64,000 nt of DNA. Source: Streptomyces sp. BK340. GTDB taxonomy: Bacteria > Actinomycetota > Actinomycetes > Streptomycetales > Streptomycetaceae. Every line of letters begins with the position of its first letter. Position 1 is the stretch's first letter. This document shows positions 27,965 through 38,619 of this stretch, in pieces. The notes below the pieces were generated by a model, which saw only the letters and a program-made list of their open reading frames with translations, ran no database searches and was not told the origin of the DNA. The translations under genes and the position numbers were made by a program. The stretch covers positions 496,001 to 560,000 of the forward strand of contig NZ_VISR01000002.1 of assembly GCF_007827595.1 (NCBI RefSeq). Direction: 5' to 3'.

Positions 27965-28408
27965 TCAATCGAGCCGCTTCGTCAGAGTGAACTCCGTGAT
28001 GCCCGGCGGATAGTCGGGGATCACGCACACCACGTCGTAGCCCTGCTTCTTGTAGAACTCCGGAGCCTGGAAGTCCCACGTCTCCAGCCGGGCACTCGTG
28101 CAGCCGCGTTCCGTGCGGGCGACGTGTTCGGCCTCGGCGAGGAGACGGGAGCCGAGGCCCGTGCCGCGGTGCGCGGAGTCGACCCACAGGTAGGTGACGT
28201 GCATCCAGTTCGTCCAGGTGTGGCCGACCAGGCCTCCGGCCAGATCTCCCGCCGAGTCCAGCGCCCAGACGTGCAGCGGGACTTCGCGCTCCCCCGGTGT
28301 GCCCCGAAGCGCCGCCAGGACCGGCGAGGCCGCCGTGTTGGTGTCCCGCAGCCGGGAGCGGAGCAGATCACGTCGGGCTTTGTCGACTTCCGCCTCAATA
28401 CGAAACAT
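27965..28408 (-). CDS. GNAT-family N-acetyltransferase
   Basis: 147 residues from the ATG at 28408. It contains the acetyl-CoA-binding motif A HRGTGLGSRLLAEAEHVA (about 90-107) preceded by the beta4 strand YLWVDSA, and the motif B YKKQGYDVV. The substrate is unknown; WDFQAPEFYKKQGY is typical of small-molecule or antibiotic-type GNATs. Start uncertain: an in-frame ATG at 28420 (MVCRM) is equally possible and neither has a clear ribosome binding site. Convergent with the Uma2 gene, five bases apart. Confidence 0.85.
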   Translation of the reverse strand: MFRIEAEVDKARRDLLRSRLRDTNTAASPVLAALRGTPGEREVPLHVWALDSAGDLAGGLVGHTWTNWMHVTYLWVDSAHRGTGLGSRLLAEAEHVARTERGCTSARLETWDFQAPEFYKKQGYDVVCVIPDYPPGITEFTLTKRLD

Positions 28409-28682
28409 GCGGCACACCATAAACGTGCCGGACGGCCAGTTCTGCAAATCGGCTTCCGCTCTCTGCTCCCATCCGTACTCTGATGAACAGCACCGGTGGG
28501 GGCCGGTGCATATCAGGGGGCGAGACAGGCGGGTACGGCGCCTGCGGTGGGGGTAGCAGTTTCCGCAACGGCGGCGGTCGTGCGGTCGGCGTTCCTTCCG
28601 CAGGTGTCGTGCCCGCGCGAGTCGTCGTGCTCCGAACCTTGGTCATCCCCTGCTCCACGCGGAGCCCGGGGAAGGGGGTTTC

Positions 28683-29456
28683 GTGGTTCGTATCCGAGTC
28701 CTGGTCGTCGACGACCACCGTATCTTCGCCGAGTCGCTGGCCGCGGCGCTGGCCGCCGAGCCCGACGTCGACGTCTCGGCCGCCGGCAGCGGCCCCGCCG
28801 CGCTGCGCTGCCTGGAGCGCGCGGCGGCCGAGGGGCGCCGCTACGACGTCCTGCTCGTCGACGCCGACCTGGGCGGAAACCTGCCCGGCGTGCGCCCGGC
28901 CGTGCCGGTGCAGGAGGGCAACGAGGACGGCCTGGTCGACGGGATCTCGCTGGTCGCGGGCGTCCGCACGGCGCAGCCCGCGGTGCGCACGGTGGTCCTC
29001 GCCGAGAAGGACGACCCCCGGCGCGCGGCCCTCGCGCTGCAGGCGGGTGCCTCCGGCTGGGTCGCCAAGGACTGCTCGCTCTCCCGGCTGCTGACGGTGA
29101 TCCGGGGGGTGCTGCGCGACGAGACCCATCTGCCGCCCGCCCTGCTCACCGGCGTCCTCAAGGAGCTGACGGCCGCGCGCAAGCACCGCACCGAGAGCGA
29201 GCGGCTGGTGGAGTCGCTGACCCCGCGCGAGCGGGAGGTGCTGCGCTGCATGGTCGCGGGCCTCGGCCGCAAGGCCGTCGCCGAACGGCTGTTCCTCTCC
29301 CCGCACACCGTGCGTACCCACATGCAGAACGTCCTCGGCAAGCTGGGCGTCCACTCGACCCTGGCCGCCGTCGCGCTCGCCCGGCGGGCCGGAGTCGGTC
29401 CGGTGGACCTGGGGTCTGCCGGGCGGGTCGTGCCGGAGGAGACCAACAGCGCCTGA
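28683..29456 (+). CDS. NarL/LuxR-type response regulator
   Basis: 257 residues. The receiver domain has VLVVDDH (Asp10-Asp11), phospho-acceptor region YDVLLVDADLGG (Asp60 or Asp62) and the conserved Lys in GWVAKD. A roughly 25-residue insert (PGVRPAVPVQEGNEDGL) interrupts the receiver after the acceptor. The C-terminal LuxR HTH is ESLTPREREVLRCMVAGLG with SPHTVRTHMQNVLGKLGV. Start GTG with GGGAAGGGGG five bases upstream. There is no adjacent kinase, so an orphan, but unlike the regulator at 20762 its phosphorylation site is intact. Target genes unknown. Confidence 0.9.
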   Translation: MVRIRVLVVDDHRIFAESLAAALAAEPDVDVSAAGSGPAALRCLERAAAEGRRYDVLLVDADLGGNLPGVRPAVPVQEGNEDGLVDGISLVAGVRTAQPAVRTVVLAEKDDPRRAALALQAGASGWVAKDCSLSRLLTVIRGVLRDETHLPPALLTGVLKELTAARKHRTESERLVESLTPREREVLRCMVAGLGRKAVAERLFLSPHTVRTHMQNVLGKLGVHSTLAAVALARRAGVGPVDLGSAGRVVPEETNSA

Positions 29457-29490
29457 TCAGCCGCGTCGCGGGCGGGAGACGCCCGGCAGG

Positions 29491-29988
29491 CTAGCCGGGG
29501 ATGTTGTCGAACGGGGCGGTCAGCTGGCGTAGCAGGCCGGCGAGTTCGGCGCGCTGGGCCCGGGACAGCTCGGCGAGGATCGCCCGCTCCTGCTCCAGCA
29601 GTCCCGCCAGGGCCTGGTCCGCGCGGTCCCGGCCCGTGTCGGTCAGCCGGACCAGTACGCCCCGCCGGTCGCTGGGGTCGGGCAGCCGCTCCACCAGGCC
29701 CTTCTTCGCGAGCCGGTCGATCCGGTTGGTCATCGTGCCCGAGGTGACCAGGGTCTGCGTCAGCAGCTGCCCGGGGGAGAGCTGGTACGGCGTCCCCGCG
29801 CGCCTGAGCGCGGTCAGCACGTCGAACTCCCAGGGTTCGAGCTGGTGCTCGGAAAAGGCGAGCCGGCGTGCGCGGTCCAGGTGCCGGGCCAGTCTGCTCA
29901 CCCGGCTGAGCACTTCCAGCGGCTCCACGTCGAGGTCCGGACGCTCCCGGCGCCACGCTGCGACCAGCCGATCGACCTCGTCCTCCAT
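29491..29988 (-). CDS. MarR-family transcriptional regulator
   Basis: 165-residue winged-helix MarR protein. The HTH region is LSPGQLLTQTLVTSGTMTNRID and the wing LVERLPDPSDRRGVLVRLTDTG, with dimer helices at both ends. It is divergent from the tam methyltransferase, with an 87-base gap holding three operator-like units. The textbook arrangement is a MarR repressor controlling itself and its divergent neighbour, released by a small ligand. The ATG at 29988 starts a protein of normal family length. Confidence 0.92.
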   Translation of the reverse strand: MEDEVDRLVAAWRRERPDLDVEPLEVLSRVSRLARHLDRARRLAFSEHQLEPWEFDVLTALRRAGTPYQLSPGQLLTQTLVTSGTMTNRIDRLAKKGLVERLPDPSDRRGVLVRLTDTGRDRADQALAGLLEQERAILAELSRAQRAELAGLLRQLTAPFDNIPG

Positions 29989-30009
29989 GGAGATCAGTGT
30001 AGTGGTTGT

Positions 30010-30054
30010 GTCGACATGAAGTCTCTTGATCTCAAGTCTCTTGACATCAAGATA
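30010..30054. promoter_or_regulatory. MarR operator array (three 15-bp units)
   Basis: CTTGATCTCAAG (30025-30036) and CTTGACATCAAG (30040-30051) are CTTGA-N2-TCAAG palindromes spaced 15 bp centre to centre. A degenerate copy CGACATGAAG lies one unit earlier (30010-30024). The array lies between the MarR and tam starts. In-phase 15-bp spacing would place dimers around one-and-a-half turns apart. Confidence 0.75.
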
Positions 30055-30075
30055 TATCGCCGGGAGAGTGGAGCC

Positions 30076-30900
30076 ATGACGACGCCCACCTGGGACCCCG
30101 CCCAGTACCTCCGCCACGCCGGCCACCGCGCCCGCCCCTTCGCCGACCTGCTCGCCCGCGTCCCCGCGCTCCCGGCCCAGCCGCCCGCGGGGCGACCGCG
30201 CATCGCCGACCTCGGCTGCGGCCCCGGCAACGTCACCGCCCTGCTCGCCGAGCGCTGGCCCACCGCGCACATCACCGGCTACGACAACTCGCCCGAGATG
30301 CTCGACAAGGCGCACGTCGACCACGAGGGCGCCACCGCAGGAGGCGGCCGCCTGGACTTCGCCCACGCCGACGCCCGCGTCTGGACACCCGAGGGGCCGC
30401 ACGACCTGATCCTCTCCAACGCCACCCTCCAGTGGGTGCCGGGCCACGCCGACCGCTTCGCCGACTGGATCGCCGCCCTGAAGCCCGGCGGCGTCCTCGC
30501 CTTCCAGGTCCCGGACAACATCGACGCCCCGCTGCACGCCCTGATGCGGGAACTGGCCGCCACACCCCGCTGGAAGCCCCGCCTCGCCGACGTCCTGCGC
30601 CACGAGGACTCCGTCCACGCCCCCGGCACCTACCTGGACCGCCTCGCCCGCCTCGGCTGTGCGGCCGACGTGTGGCAGACGACGTACTTCCACGTCCTGG
30701 AGGGCGAGGACCCGGTCCTGGACTGGGTCAAGGGCACCGGCCTGCGCCCCGCCCTCACCGCCCTCGCCGACGACCCCGAGGCCCGCGACGCCTTCGTCAC
30801 CGAGTACCGGGACCTGCTCCGCGTGGCCTACCCGAGCGCGCCGTACGGCACGGTCCTGCCCTTCCGGCGCCTGTTCGCGGTGGCCGTGAAGGAGGCCTGA
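30076..30900 (+). CDS. tam: trans-aconitate 2-methyltransferase
   Basis: 274-residue class I SAM methyltransferase of the Tam family, which methyl-esterifies trans-aconitate, an inhibitor of aconitase that forms spontaneously. Family features: N-terminal WDPAQYLRHAGHRARPFADL, motif I IADLGCGPGNVTALLAE, YDNSPEMLDKA, and LILSNATLQWVPGHADRF. The C-terminal region has VWQTTYFHVLEG and PYGTVLPFRRLFAVA. ATG at 30076 preceded by GGGAGAGTGGAG. A VOC-domain gene follows one base after the stop. Confidence 0.9.
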   Translation: MTTPTWDPAQYLRHAGHRARPFADLLARVPALPAQPPAGRPRIADLGCGPGNVTALLAERWPTAHITGYDNSPEMLDKAHVDHEGATAGGGRLDFAHADARVWTPEGPHDLILSNATLQWVPGHADRFADWIAALKPGGVLAFQVPDNIDAPLHALMRELAATPRWKPRLADVLRHEDSVHAPGTYLDRLARLGCAADVWQTTYFHVLEGEDPVLDWVKGTGLRPALTALADDPEARDAFVTEYRDLLRVAYPSAPYGTVLPFRRLFAVAVKEA

Positions 30901-30901
30901 G

Positions 30902-31303
30902 GTGATCACCGCCGTGGACCACGTACAACTGGCCGCACCGCCCGGCTCCGAGGACGTCCTGCGGGCGTACTACGCCGACGTCCTCGGCATGACGGAGATC
31001 CCCAAGCCGCCGGTGCTCGCCGCGCGCGGAGGCTGCTGGTTCCGGGCGGGGACCGTGCAACTGCACCTGGGCATCGAGCAGGCCACCACCGAAGGCGGAA
31101 CGTGCGGCTTCCGGCCCGCGAAGAAGGCCCACCCGGGACTCCGGGTGACGGGCATCGAGGCGTACGCCGCCCGGCTGACGGCAGAGGGAGCACCGGTCAC
31201 CTGGGACGACAGCCTCCCGGGCCACCGCCGCTTCTACTCCGAGGACCCCGTCGGCAACCGGCTGGAGTTCCTGGAACCCCGCTGCCCTCAGCTCTTGCGG
31301 TGA
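30902..31303 (+). CDS. VOC/glyoxalase-fold protein
   Basis: 133 residues, vicinal oxygen chelate fold: ITAVDHVQLAAPPGSEDV with a metal-ligand-type His, YYADVLGM, QLHLGIE and the C-terminal FYSEDPVGNRLEFLEP. The family includes glyoxalases, dioxygenases and fosfomycin/bleomycin resistance proteins; the substrate cannot be told. GTG start one base after tam, so co-transcribed under MarR control. The 3' end overlaps the convergent TetR gene by 16 bases. Confidence 0.88.
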   Translation: MITAVDHVQLAAPPGSEDVLRAYYADVLGMTEIPKPPVLAARGGCWFRAGTVQLHLGIEQATTEGGTCGFRPAKKAHPGLRVTGIEAYAARLTAEGAPVTWDDSLPGHRRFYSEDPVGNRLEFLEPRCPQLLR

Positions 31304-31962
31304 CCTATCAGCCGGGGCTTCGGCTCCAGCCCGTCCAGACCGTGCCACGCCAGGTTCACCAGATGCGCCGCGACCTCCGCCTTCTTCGGGCGGCGCACGT
31401 CCAGCCACCACTGGCCGGTCAGGGCGACCATGCCGACCAGGGCCTGGGCGTACAGCGGGGCGAGCTTCGGGTCGAAGCCGCGCGACTTGAACTCGCGGCC
31501 CAGGATGTCCTCCACCTGGGTGGCGATGTCGGAGATCAGCGAGGCGAAGGAGCCCGTCGACTGCGGGATGGGGGAGTCACGGACCAGGATGCGGAAGCCG
31601 TCCGTGTACTCCTCGATGTAGTCGAGGAGGGCGAAGGCGGCCTGCTCGCACAGCTCGCGGGGATGCCCGGCCGTCAGCGAGCCGGTGACCATGTCCAGCA
31701 GCCGCCGCATCTCGCGGTCCACCACCACCGCGTACAGCCCCTCCTTGCCGCCGAAGTGCTCGTACACCACCGGCTTGGACACCCCGGCCTTCGCCGCGAT
31801 CTCCTCCACCGAGGTGCCCTCGAAGCCCTTCGCGGCGAAGAGGGTGCGACCGATCTCCAGCAGCTGCTGGCGACGCTCCGCCCCGGTCATACGGGTCCGG
31901 CGCGCTCGCCGCGGCTTGTCGTTGCTGGGGGTGCTGGAGTCGGTCGCCACGGCGTCAATCAT
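31288..31962 (-). CDS. TetR-family regulator of the adjacent desaturase
   Basis: 224 residues. N-terminal HTH: RRQQLLEIGRTLFAAKGFEG, TSVEEIAAKAGVSKPVVYEHF. The ligand-binding C-terminal half is helical. It overlaps the desaturase stop (ATGA, 31959-31962), so the two are translationally coupled. Desaturase-linked TetR repressors such as DesT sense acyl-CoA composition. Here the same role is inferred from context, with paired palindromes upstream of the desaturase as likely binding sites and autoregulation through the shared transcript. Confidence 0.9.
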   Translation of the reverse strand: MIDAVATDSSTPSNDKPRRARRTRMTGAERRQQLLEIGRTLFAAKGFEGTSVEEIAAKAGVSKPVVYEHFGGKEGLYAVVVDREMRRLLDMVTGSLTAGHPRELCEQAAFALLDYIEEYTDGFRILVRDSPIPQSTGSFASLISDIATQVEDILGREFKSRGFDPKLAPLYAQALVGMVALTGQWWLDVRRPKKAEVAAHLVNLAWHGLDGLEPKPRLIGHRKS

Positions 31963-32963
31963 GCCGCCTTCGCGGGCTCCTTCCGGCGTCGGGAGCCGCC
32001 TTCGTCGGTGTTACGGCGCGAATCGATACGTGAGCGTGACGGCCAGCGCACGTCGTACGCCCAGCCGAGCATCTCGAACCAGCGGATGATCCGCGCCGAG
32101 GAGTCGATCTGGCCGCGCATCACGCCGTGCCGCGCCGAGGTCGGGTCGGCGTGGTGCAGGTTGTGCCAGGACTCCCCGCAGGACAGCACCGCCAGCCACC
32201 ACACGTTGCCCGAGCGGTCCCGCGACTTGAACGGCCGCTTGCCCACCGCGTGACAGATCGAGTTGATCGACCACGTCACATGGTGCAGCAGCGCCACCCG
32301 CACGAGTGAACCCCAGAAGAACGCGGTGAACGCACCCCACCAGGACATCGTCACCAGACCCCCGACCAGCGGAGGCAGCGCGAGGGACACGACCGTCCAC
32401 AGGACGAACTGGCGGGAGATCGCCCGGAGGGCCGGGTCCTTGACCAGATCCGGCGCGTACTTCTCCTGCGGCGTCTGCTCCTCGTCGAACATCCACGCGA
32501 TGTGCGCCCACCACAGGCCCTTCATCAGCGCGGGCAGCGTCTCCCCGAACCGCCACGGCGAGTGGGGATCGCCCTCGGCGTCGGAGAACTTGTGGTGCTT
32601 GCGGTGGTCGGCCACCCAGCGCACCAGCGGGCCCTCGACCGCCAGCGACCCCATGATCGCCAGCGCGATCCGCAGGGGCCGCCTGGCCTTGAACGAGCCA
32701 TGGGTGAAGTACCGGTGGAAACCGATCGTGATGCCGTGGCACCCCAGGAAGTACATGAAGACCAGCAGGCCCAGATCGAGCCAGCTCACCCCCCAGCCCC
32801 AGGCCAGCGGCACGGCCGCCACCAGTGCCAGGAACGGCACGATGATGAACAGGAGCAGCGTGATCTGCTCGATCGAGCGCTTCTGCTCGCCACCCAGAGT
32901 GGCGGAGGCGGGAGTGTCGTCGGCCGTACGGGATTCATCGATCACATCGGAACGTGAGGTCAT
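31959..32963 (-). CDS. acyl-CoA delta-9-type fatty acid desaturase
   Basis: 334-residue membrane di-iron desaturase. It has the three histidine boxes HRYFTH (83-88), HRKHH (120-124) and HNLHH (267-271) with membrane spans before the first and between the second and third. It introduces a cis double bond into saturated acyl-CoA, adjusting membrane fluidity. The N-terminal 30 residues are hydrophilic and the C-terminus is Arg/Lys-rich. ATG at 32963. First gene of a two-gene operon with the TetR regulator. Confidence 0.93.
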   Translation of the reverse strand: MTSRSDVIDESRTADDTPASATLGGEQKRSIEQITLLLFIIVPFLALVAAVPLAWGWGVSWLDLGLLVFMYFLGCHGITIGFHRYFTHGSFKARRPLRIALAIMGSLAVEGPLVRWVADHRKHHKFSDAEGDPHSPWRFGETLPALMKGLWWAHIAWMFDEEQTPQEKYAPDLVKDPALRAISRQFVLWTVVSLALPPLVGGLVTMSWWGAFTAFFWGSLVRVALLHHVTWSINSICHAVGKRPFKSRDRSGNVWWLAVLSCGESWHNLHHADPTSARHGVMRGQIDSSARIIRWFEMLGWAYDVRWPSRSRIDSRRNTDEGGSRRRKEPAKAA

Positions 32964-33042
32964 GCGTGTCCCCTGTGGGGTTCGAGGGTTGGGACAGGGC
33001 GCCGGGCCGACCGGACCGAGCGGGACTCCAGCGATGTTTCCC

Positions 33043-33069
33043 TACGGTTCCGTAACCTACGGCGACGTA
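33043..33069. promoter_or_regulatory. paired palindromes upstream of the desaturase
   Basis: TACGGTTCCGTA (33043-33054) is perfect. TACGGCGACGTA (33058-33069) matches it with one arm mismatch. The centres are 15 bp apart, about 80-105 bases before the desaturase start. Probable operator for the TetR protein encoded downstream in the operon. The rest of the 310-base gap (32964-33273) contains nothing else I can name except AAGGAG before ppc. Confidence 0.65.
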
Positions 33070-33273
33070 AGTATGGCAGCGTGCCGAGCTGCGGCAAGAG
33101 CCCCAGAACCTGCGCGTCCGCATCGACACCTATCCTTGAAGTCGGTCGGACAGCGCGGTCCGCTCTGATTCCTTCCCGGACGCTCCGGCCCGTATGCGGC
33201 ACTCTCGCCGTGTGGTGGATGGTGCCCCGGGTTCCCTCCCAGACGAGCTTCAACACTGCAAGGAGCCGCACCT

Positions 33274-36006
<2,733 letters not shown>

Positions 36007-36024
36007 CCGCCACCGCACGACGAA

Positions 36025-36059
36025 GGTGCCCCCGAGGTCCGTACGACCCCGGGGGCACC
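36025..36059 (+). terminator. hairpin after ppc
   Basis: GGTGCCCCCGAGGTC pairs with GACCCCGGGGGCACC (15 bp, one G-T), loop of five, 19 bases after the ppc stop. Confidence 0.8.
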
Positions 36060-36081
36060 CGCGCGTCCAGCCGCCTCAGCC

Positions 36082-36335
36082 CTGCCGGGCCCTGCGCCGC
36101 CAGGCCACCAGACCGCCCCCCCCGCACCGACCAGCACGGCAGCGACGGCCGACAGCAGGTCCACCGGGGCACCATTACCGGTCTCGGCGAGGTCGCCGCC
36201 GCCTCCCTGGGCGGACGGCGCGGAGGACGGTGCCGACGCCGAGTCCGGCGACGCGGCCTGCGACGGGCTTCCGGGCGGGGACGCGGACCCGCCCGCCGCC
36301 GCACCGGACGCCGACGCCGACGGCGACGCCGACAC
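36082..36335 (-). pseudogene. frame-broken LAETG (sortase-type) cell-wall protein, C-terminal part
   Basis: On the minus strand a Ser/Ala/Pro-rich stretch (SASPSASASGAAAGG, then PSSAPSAQGGGG) runs into LAETG, a hydrophobic segment (VDLLSAVAAVLVGAGG) and then, after one extra base, LVAWRRRARQG and a stop: the full sorting signal of a sortase substrate. In the sequence given, a run of eight G's (plus-strand C's, 36115-36122 region) is one base short, so the frame shifts into VWWPGG and the basic tail is lost. No signal peptide or N-terminal domain is in frame. This is either a genuine decayed gene or a homopolymer sequencing error on a small gene with an unrecognised start. Confidence 0.55.
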
Positions 36336-36507
36336 CGGTACGCATGGGGTGATCGATCTTCGAGTGGGGAACGGGGAAGATGTGGAGGGGGCGGTTCAGC
36401 TTCCGATCCCGCCCGACGGCCCGGCAATCACGAACAGGCAGCACACAGGCCCCCACAGACGTGAAGAACGCCCCAACCCCTCAGCGGGTCGCGAATCAGC
36501 GGGGCAC

Positions 36508-36539
36508 GACATCGGACGGGGCCGACATCGAACGGGGCC
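36508..36539. repeat. 16-bp tandem duplication
   Basis: GACATCGGACGGGGCC (36508-36523) is followed immediately by GACATCGAACGGGGCC (36524-36539), one mismatch, just past the 3' end of the membrane-protein gene at 36544. No function seen. Confidence 0.6.
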
Positions 36540-36543
36540 GAAA

Positions 36544-37050
36544 TCAGAGAGTCGCGACAAAAGCACCCGTCAGCAGCGCGATCCCCGACCCCGCCAGCAC
36601 CCACGCCGCCCGCGTCAGACGCATACCGCCCGCCACCACCACCGACGCCAGCAGCAGCGCACCGCCCAGCGGAATCCAGGCGTACAGAATCCCCGCCGGC
36701 CCCGACCGCACCACCTCGTCGGTCCCCGGCTTCACCACCACGGCGTACGTCAGCCCCTCGCGCACCGCGACCGACTGCGCGATCTCCACGCTCGACCGCG
36801 CCCGTGCCCCCTCGGACACCGGCGTGAACGGGCCCCGGCACGTGTCCCCGGCACAGCTCGTCACCCTGATCGTGCCGCGCTCGCGCCCCTTCGTCAGCAT
36901 CACGTGCTGCGCGGTCCCCCAGGAACCCCACACCCCGGTGAACACGATCAGCGCGGCGAACACACCCATCGTGGCGACCCGCCCGAACCGCAGCGCGGTC
37001 ACGGAGGCCTGGCGAGCGCTGGCAGCTGTGGCAGGCATGGCCGGGATCAT
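36544..37050 (-). CDS. membrane protein, unknown function
   Basis: 168 residues from the ATG at 37050 (37038 is an alternative). Three hydrophobic segments: VATMGVFAALIVFTGVWGSW near the N-terminus, YAWIPLGGALLLASVVVAGG and AAWVLAGSGIALLTGAFVA near the end. Between the first and second is an extracytoplasmic domain of about 70 residues with one Cys pair (TSCAGDTCRG), perhaps a disulphide. No family recognised. Located between the LAETG remnant and pth, same strand as pth. Confidence 0.7.
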   Translation of the reverse strand: MIPAMPATAASARQASVTALRFGRVATMGVFAALIVFTGVWGSWGTAQHVMLTKGRERGTIRVTSCAGDTCRGPFTPVSEGARARSSVEIAQSVAVREGLTYAVVVKPGTDEVVRSGPAGILYAWIPLGGALLLASVVVAGGMRLTRAAWVLAGSGIALLTGAFVATL

Positions 37051-37102
37051 TGGCCATACGCCCACGACCGGTCAACTCCGGCGGCCGCCAAGGCCGGACA
37101 AG

Positions 37103-37699
37103 TCAGGAGTTGTACGCGCTCTGCGCCCGCTCCAGGCCCTCGATCACCAGACACTCCACCGCGTCCGCCGCACGGTCCACGAAGTAGTCCAGCTCCTTGC
37201 GCTCCGCCGACGAGAAGTCCTTCAGCACGAAGTCCGCCACCTGCATCCGCCCCGGCGGCCGCCCGATCCCGAACCGCACCCGGTGGTAGTCCGCCCCCAT
37301 CGCCTTCGTCATCGACTTCAGACCGTTGTGCCCGTTGTCGCCACCGCCCAGCTTCAGCCGCAGCGTGCCGTGATCGATGTCCAGCTCGTCATGCACCGCG
37401 ACGATGTTCGCCACCGGCACCTTGTAGAAGTCCCGCAGCGCGTTCACCGGACCGCCGGACAGGTTCATGAACGACATCGGCTTGGCCAGGATCACCCGCC
37501 GGTTCGCCGGCCCCATCGGACCGATCCGCCCCTCCAGCACCTGCGCCTGCGCCTTGCCCGCACGCTTGAACTTCCCGCCGATCCGCTCCGCGAGCAGATC
37601 CACCACCATGAACCCGACGTTGTGCCGGTTCATGGCGTACTCCGGCCCAGGATTACCCAGCCCGACGACGAGCCAGGGGGCACTTGCGGGGGTGGTCAC
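37103..37699 (-). CDS. pth: peptidyl-tRNA hydrolase
   Basis: 198-residue Pth, releasing peptides from peptidyl-tRNA that has dropped off ribosomes. N-terminal [21 protein letters not shown] contains the conserved Asn and the catalytic His. Later motifs are [13 protein letters not shown] and the Asp in [19 protein letters not shown], with GHNGLKSM following. Start GTG at 37699. It follows rplY on the same strand, a conserved bacterial order, separated by the hairpin at 37722-37754. Confidence 0.96.
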   Translation of the reverse strand: MTTPASAPWLVVGLGNPGPEYAMNRHNVGFMVVDLLAERIGGKFKRAGKAQAQVLEGRIGPMGPANRRVILAKPMSFMNLSGGPVNALRDFYKVPVANIVAVHDELDIDHGTLRLKLGGGDNGHNGLKSMTKAMGADYHRVRFGIGRPPGRMQVADFVLKDFSSAERKELDYFVDRAADAVECLVIEGLERAQSAYNS

Positions 37700-37721
37700 G
37701 TCCGTGTCTCCTCACGTGCAA

Positions 37722-37754
37722 CAGCCGCTGCTCCCCCGAGGGAAGCAGCGGCTG
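37722..37754 (-). terminator. hairpin between rplY and pth
   Basis: CAGCCGCTGCT pairs perfectly with AGCAGCGGCTG (11 bp), 61 bases after the rplY stop and just before pth. It may attenuate rather than abolish read-through. Confidence 0.65.
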
Positions 37755-37815
37755 GAGCGTACAGCTACCGCTTCGGCGGTCGTACCGCTACGGCCGAACC
37801 GCCGGTCAGGCAGGC

Positions 37816-38412
37816 TCAGGCCTCGGCAGCCTCTTCGCCCTCGACGGCCTCGCCCTCGACGGCCTCCTCGACCTGCGCCTGCAGGACCTGCAGGACGACC
37901 GCGTCCTCGTCCACGGCCAGGGTCACACCGGAAGGCAGCTTGATGTCCTTGGCGAGGACGGAGGCACCGGCCTCCAGGCCCTCGACGGAGACGGTCAGCG
38001 CCTCGGGGATGTGGGTGGCCTCGGCCTCGACCGGCAGGGCGTTCAGCACGTGCTCGAGCAGGTTGCCGCCGGCGGCCAGCTCACCCTCGGCGTGGACCGG
38101 AATCTCGACCGTGACCTTCTCGCCACGCTTGACCAGCAGCAGGTCGACGTGCTCCAGGAAGCCCTTCAGCGGGTCACGCTGCACGGCCTTCGGGATCGCC
38201 AGCTCGTTGGTCTTGCCGTCGATGTCCAGGGAGATCAGGACGTTCGGCGTACGCAGCGCCAGCAGCAGCTCGTGGCCCGGCAGGGTCAGGTGCAGCGGGT
38301 CCGAACCGTGGCCGTACAGCACACCGGGAACCTTGCTGTCACGGCGGATACGGCGGGCGGCACCCTTGCCGAACTCGGTGCGCGTCTGGGCGGCGAGCTT
38401 TACCTCGGACAT
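37816..38412 (-). CDS. rplY: 50S ribosomal protein L25/general stress protein Ctc
   Basis: 198 residues, the long TL5/CTC form: an L25 domain (about 1-92; EVKLAAQTRTEFGKGAARRI, VPGVLYGHG) that binds 5S rRNA, then the C-terminal TL5 beta domain and an acidic Glu/Ala-rich tail (VEEAVEGEAVEGEEAAEA). The ATG at 38412 has GAGGAG eight bases upstream. Lies between prs and pth as in many bacteria, where Ctc can be stress-induced. Confidence 0.95.
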   Translation of the reverse strand: MSEVKLAAQTRTEFGKGAARRIRRDSKVPGVLYGHGSDPLHLTLPGHELLLALRTPNVLISLDIDGKTNELAIPKAVQRDPLKGFLEHVDLLLVKRGEKVTVEIPVHAEGELAAGGNLLEHVLNALPVEAEATHIPEALTVSVEGLEAGASVLAKDIKLPSGVTLAVDEDAVVLQVLQAQVEEAVEGEAVEGEEAAEA

Positions 38413-38519
38413 ATTGATCACTCCTCGTAGGAATCGCGAACGGACAGGGTCACCCGGCCACGAACGGCCTGCTACGAAGAGCGCGTCGATAACGGACAGC
38501 CGATACCCGTATGAACAGG

Positions 38520-38573
38520 TACGGCCTCCCTCGCCGAGCAACTGGAGCAGTCTACTCGGCAGGGGAGGCCGTA
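38520..38573 (-). terminator. long hairpin in the prs-rplY gap
   Basis: TACGGCCTCCCTCGCCGAG (38520-38538) and CTCGGCAGGGGAGGCCGTA (38555-38573) pair over 19 bp with one mismatch and a 16-base loop. It lies 47 bases beyond the prs stop and about 110 bases before the rplY start. Terminator for prs, or an rplY leader structure. Confidence 0.65.
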
Positions 38574-38619
38574 CCCAAAAGGATCTTCAGCTAGCCCGCC
38601 CGGCGGGCCTGCAGAAACC

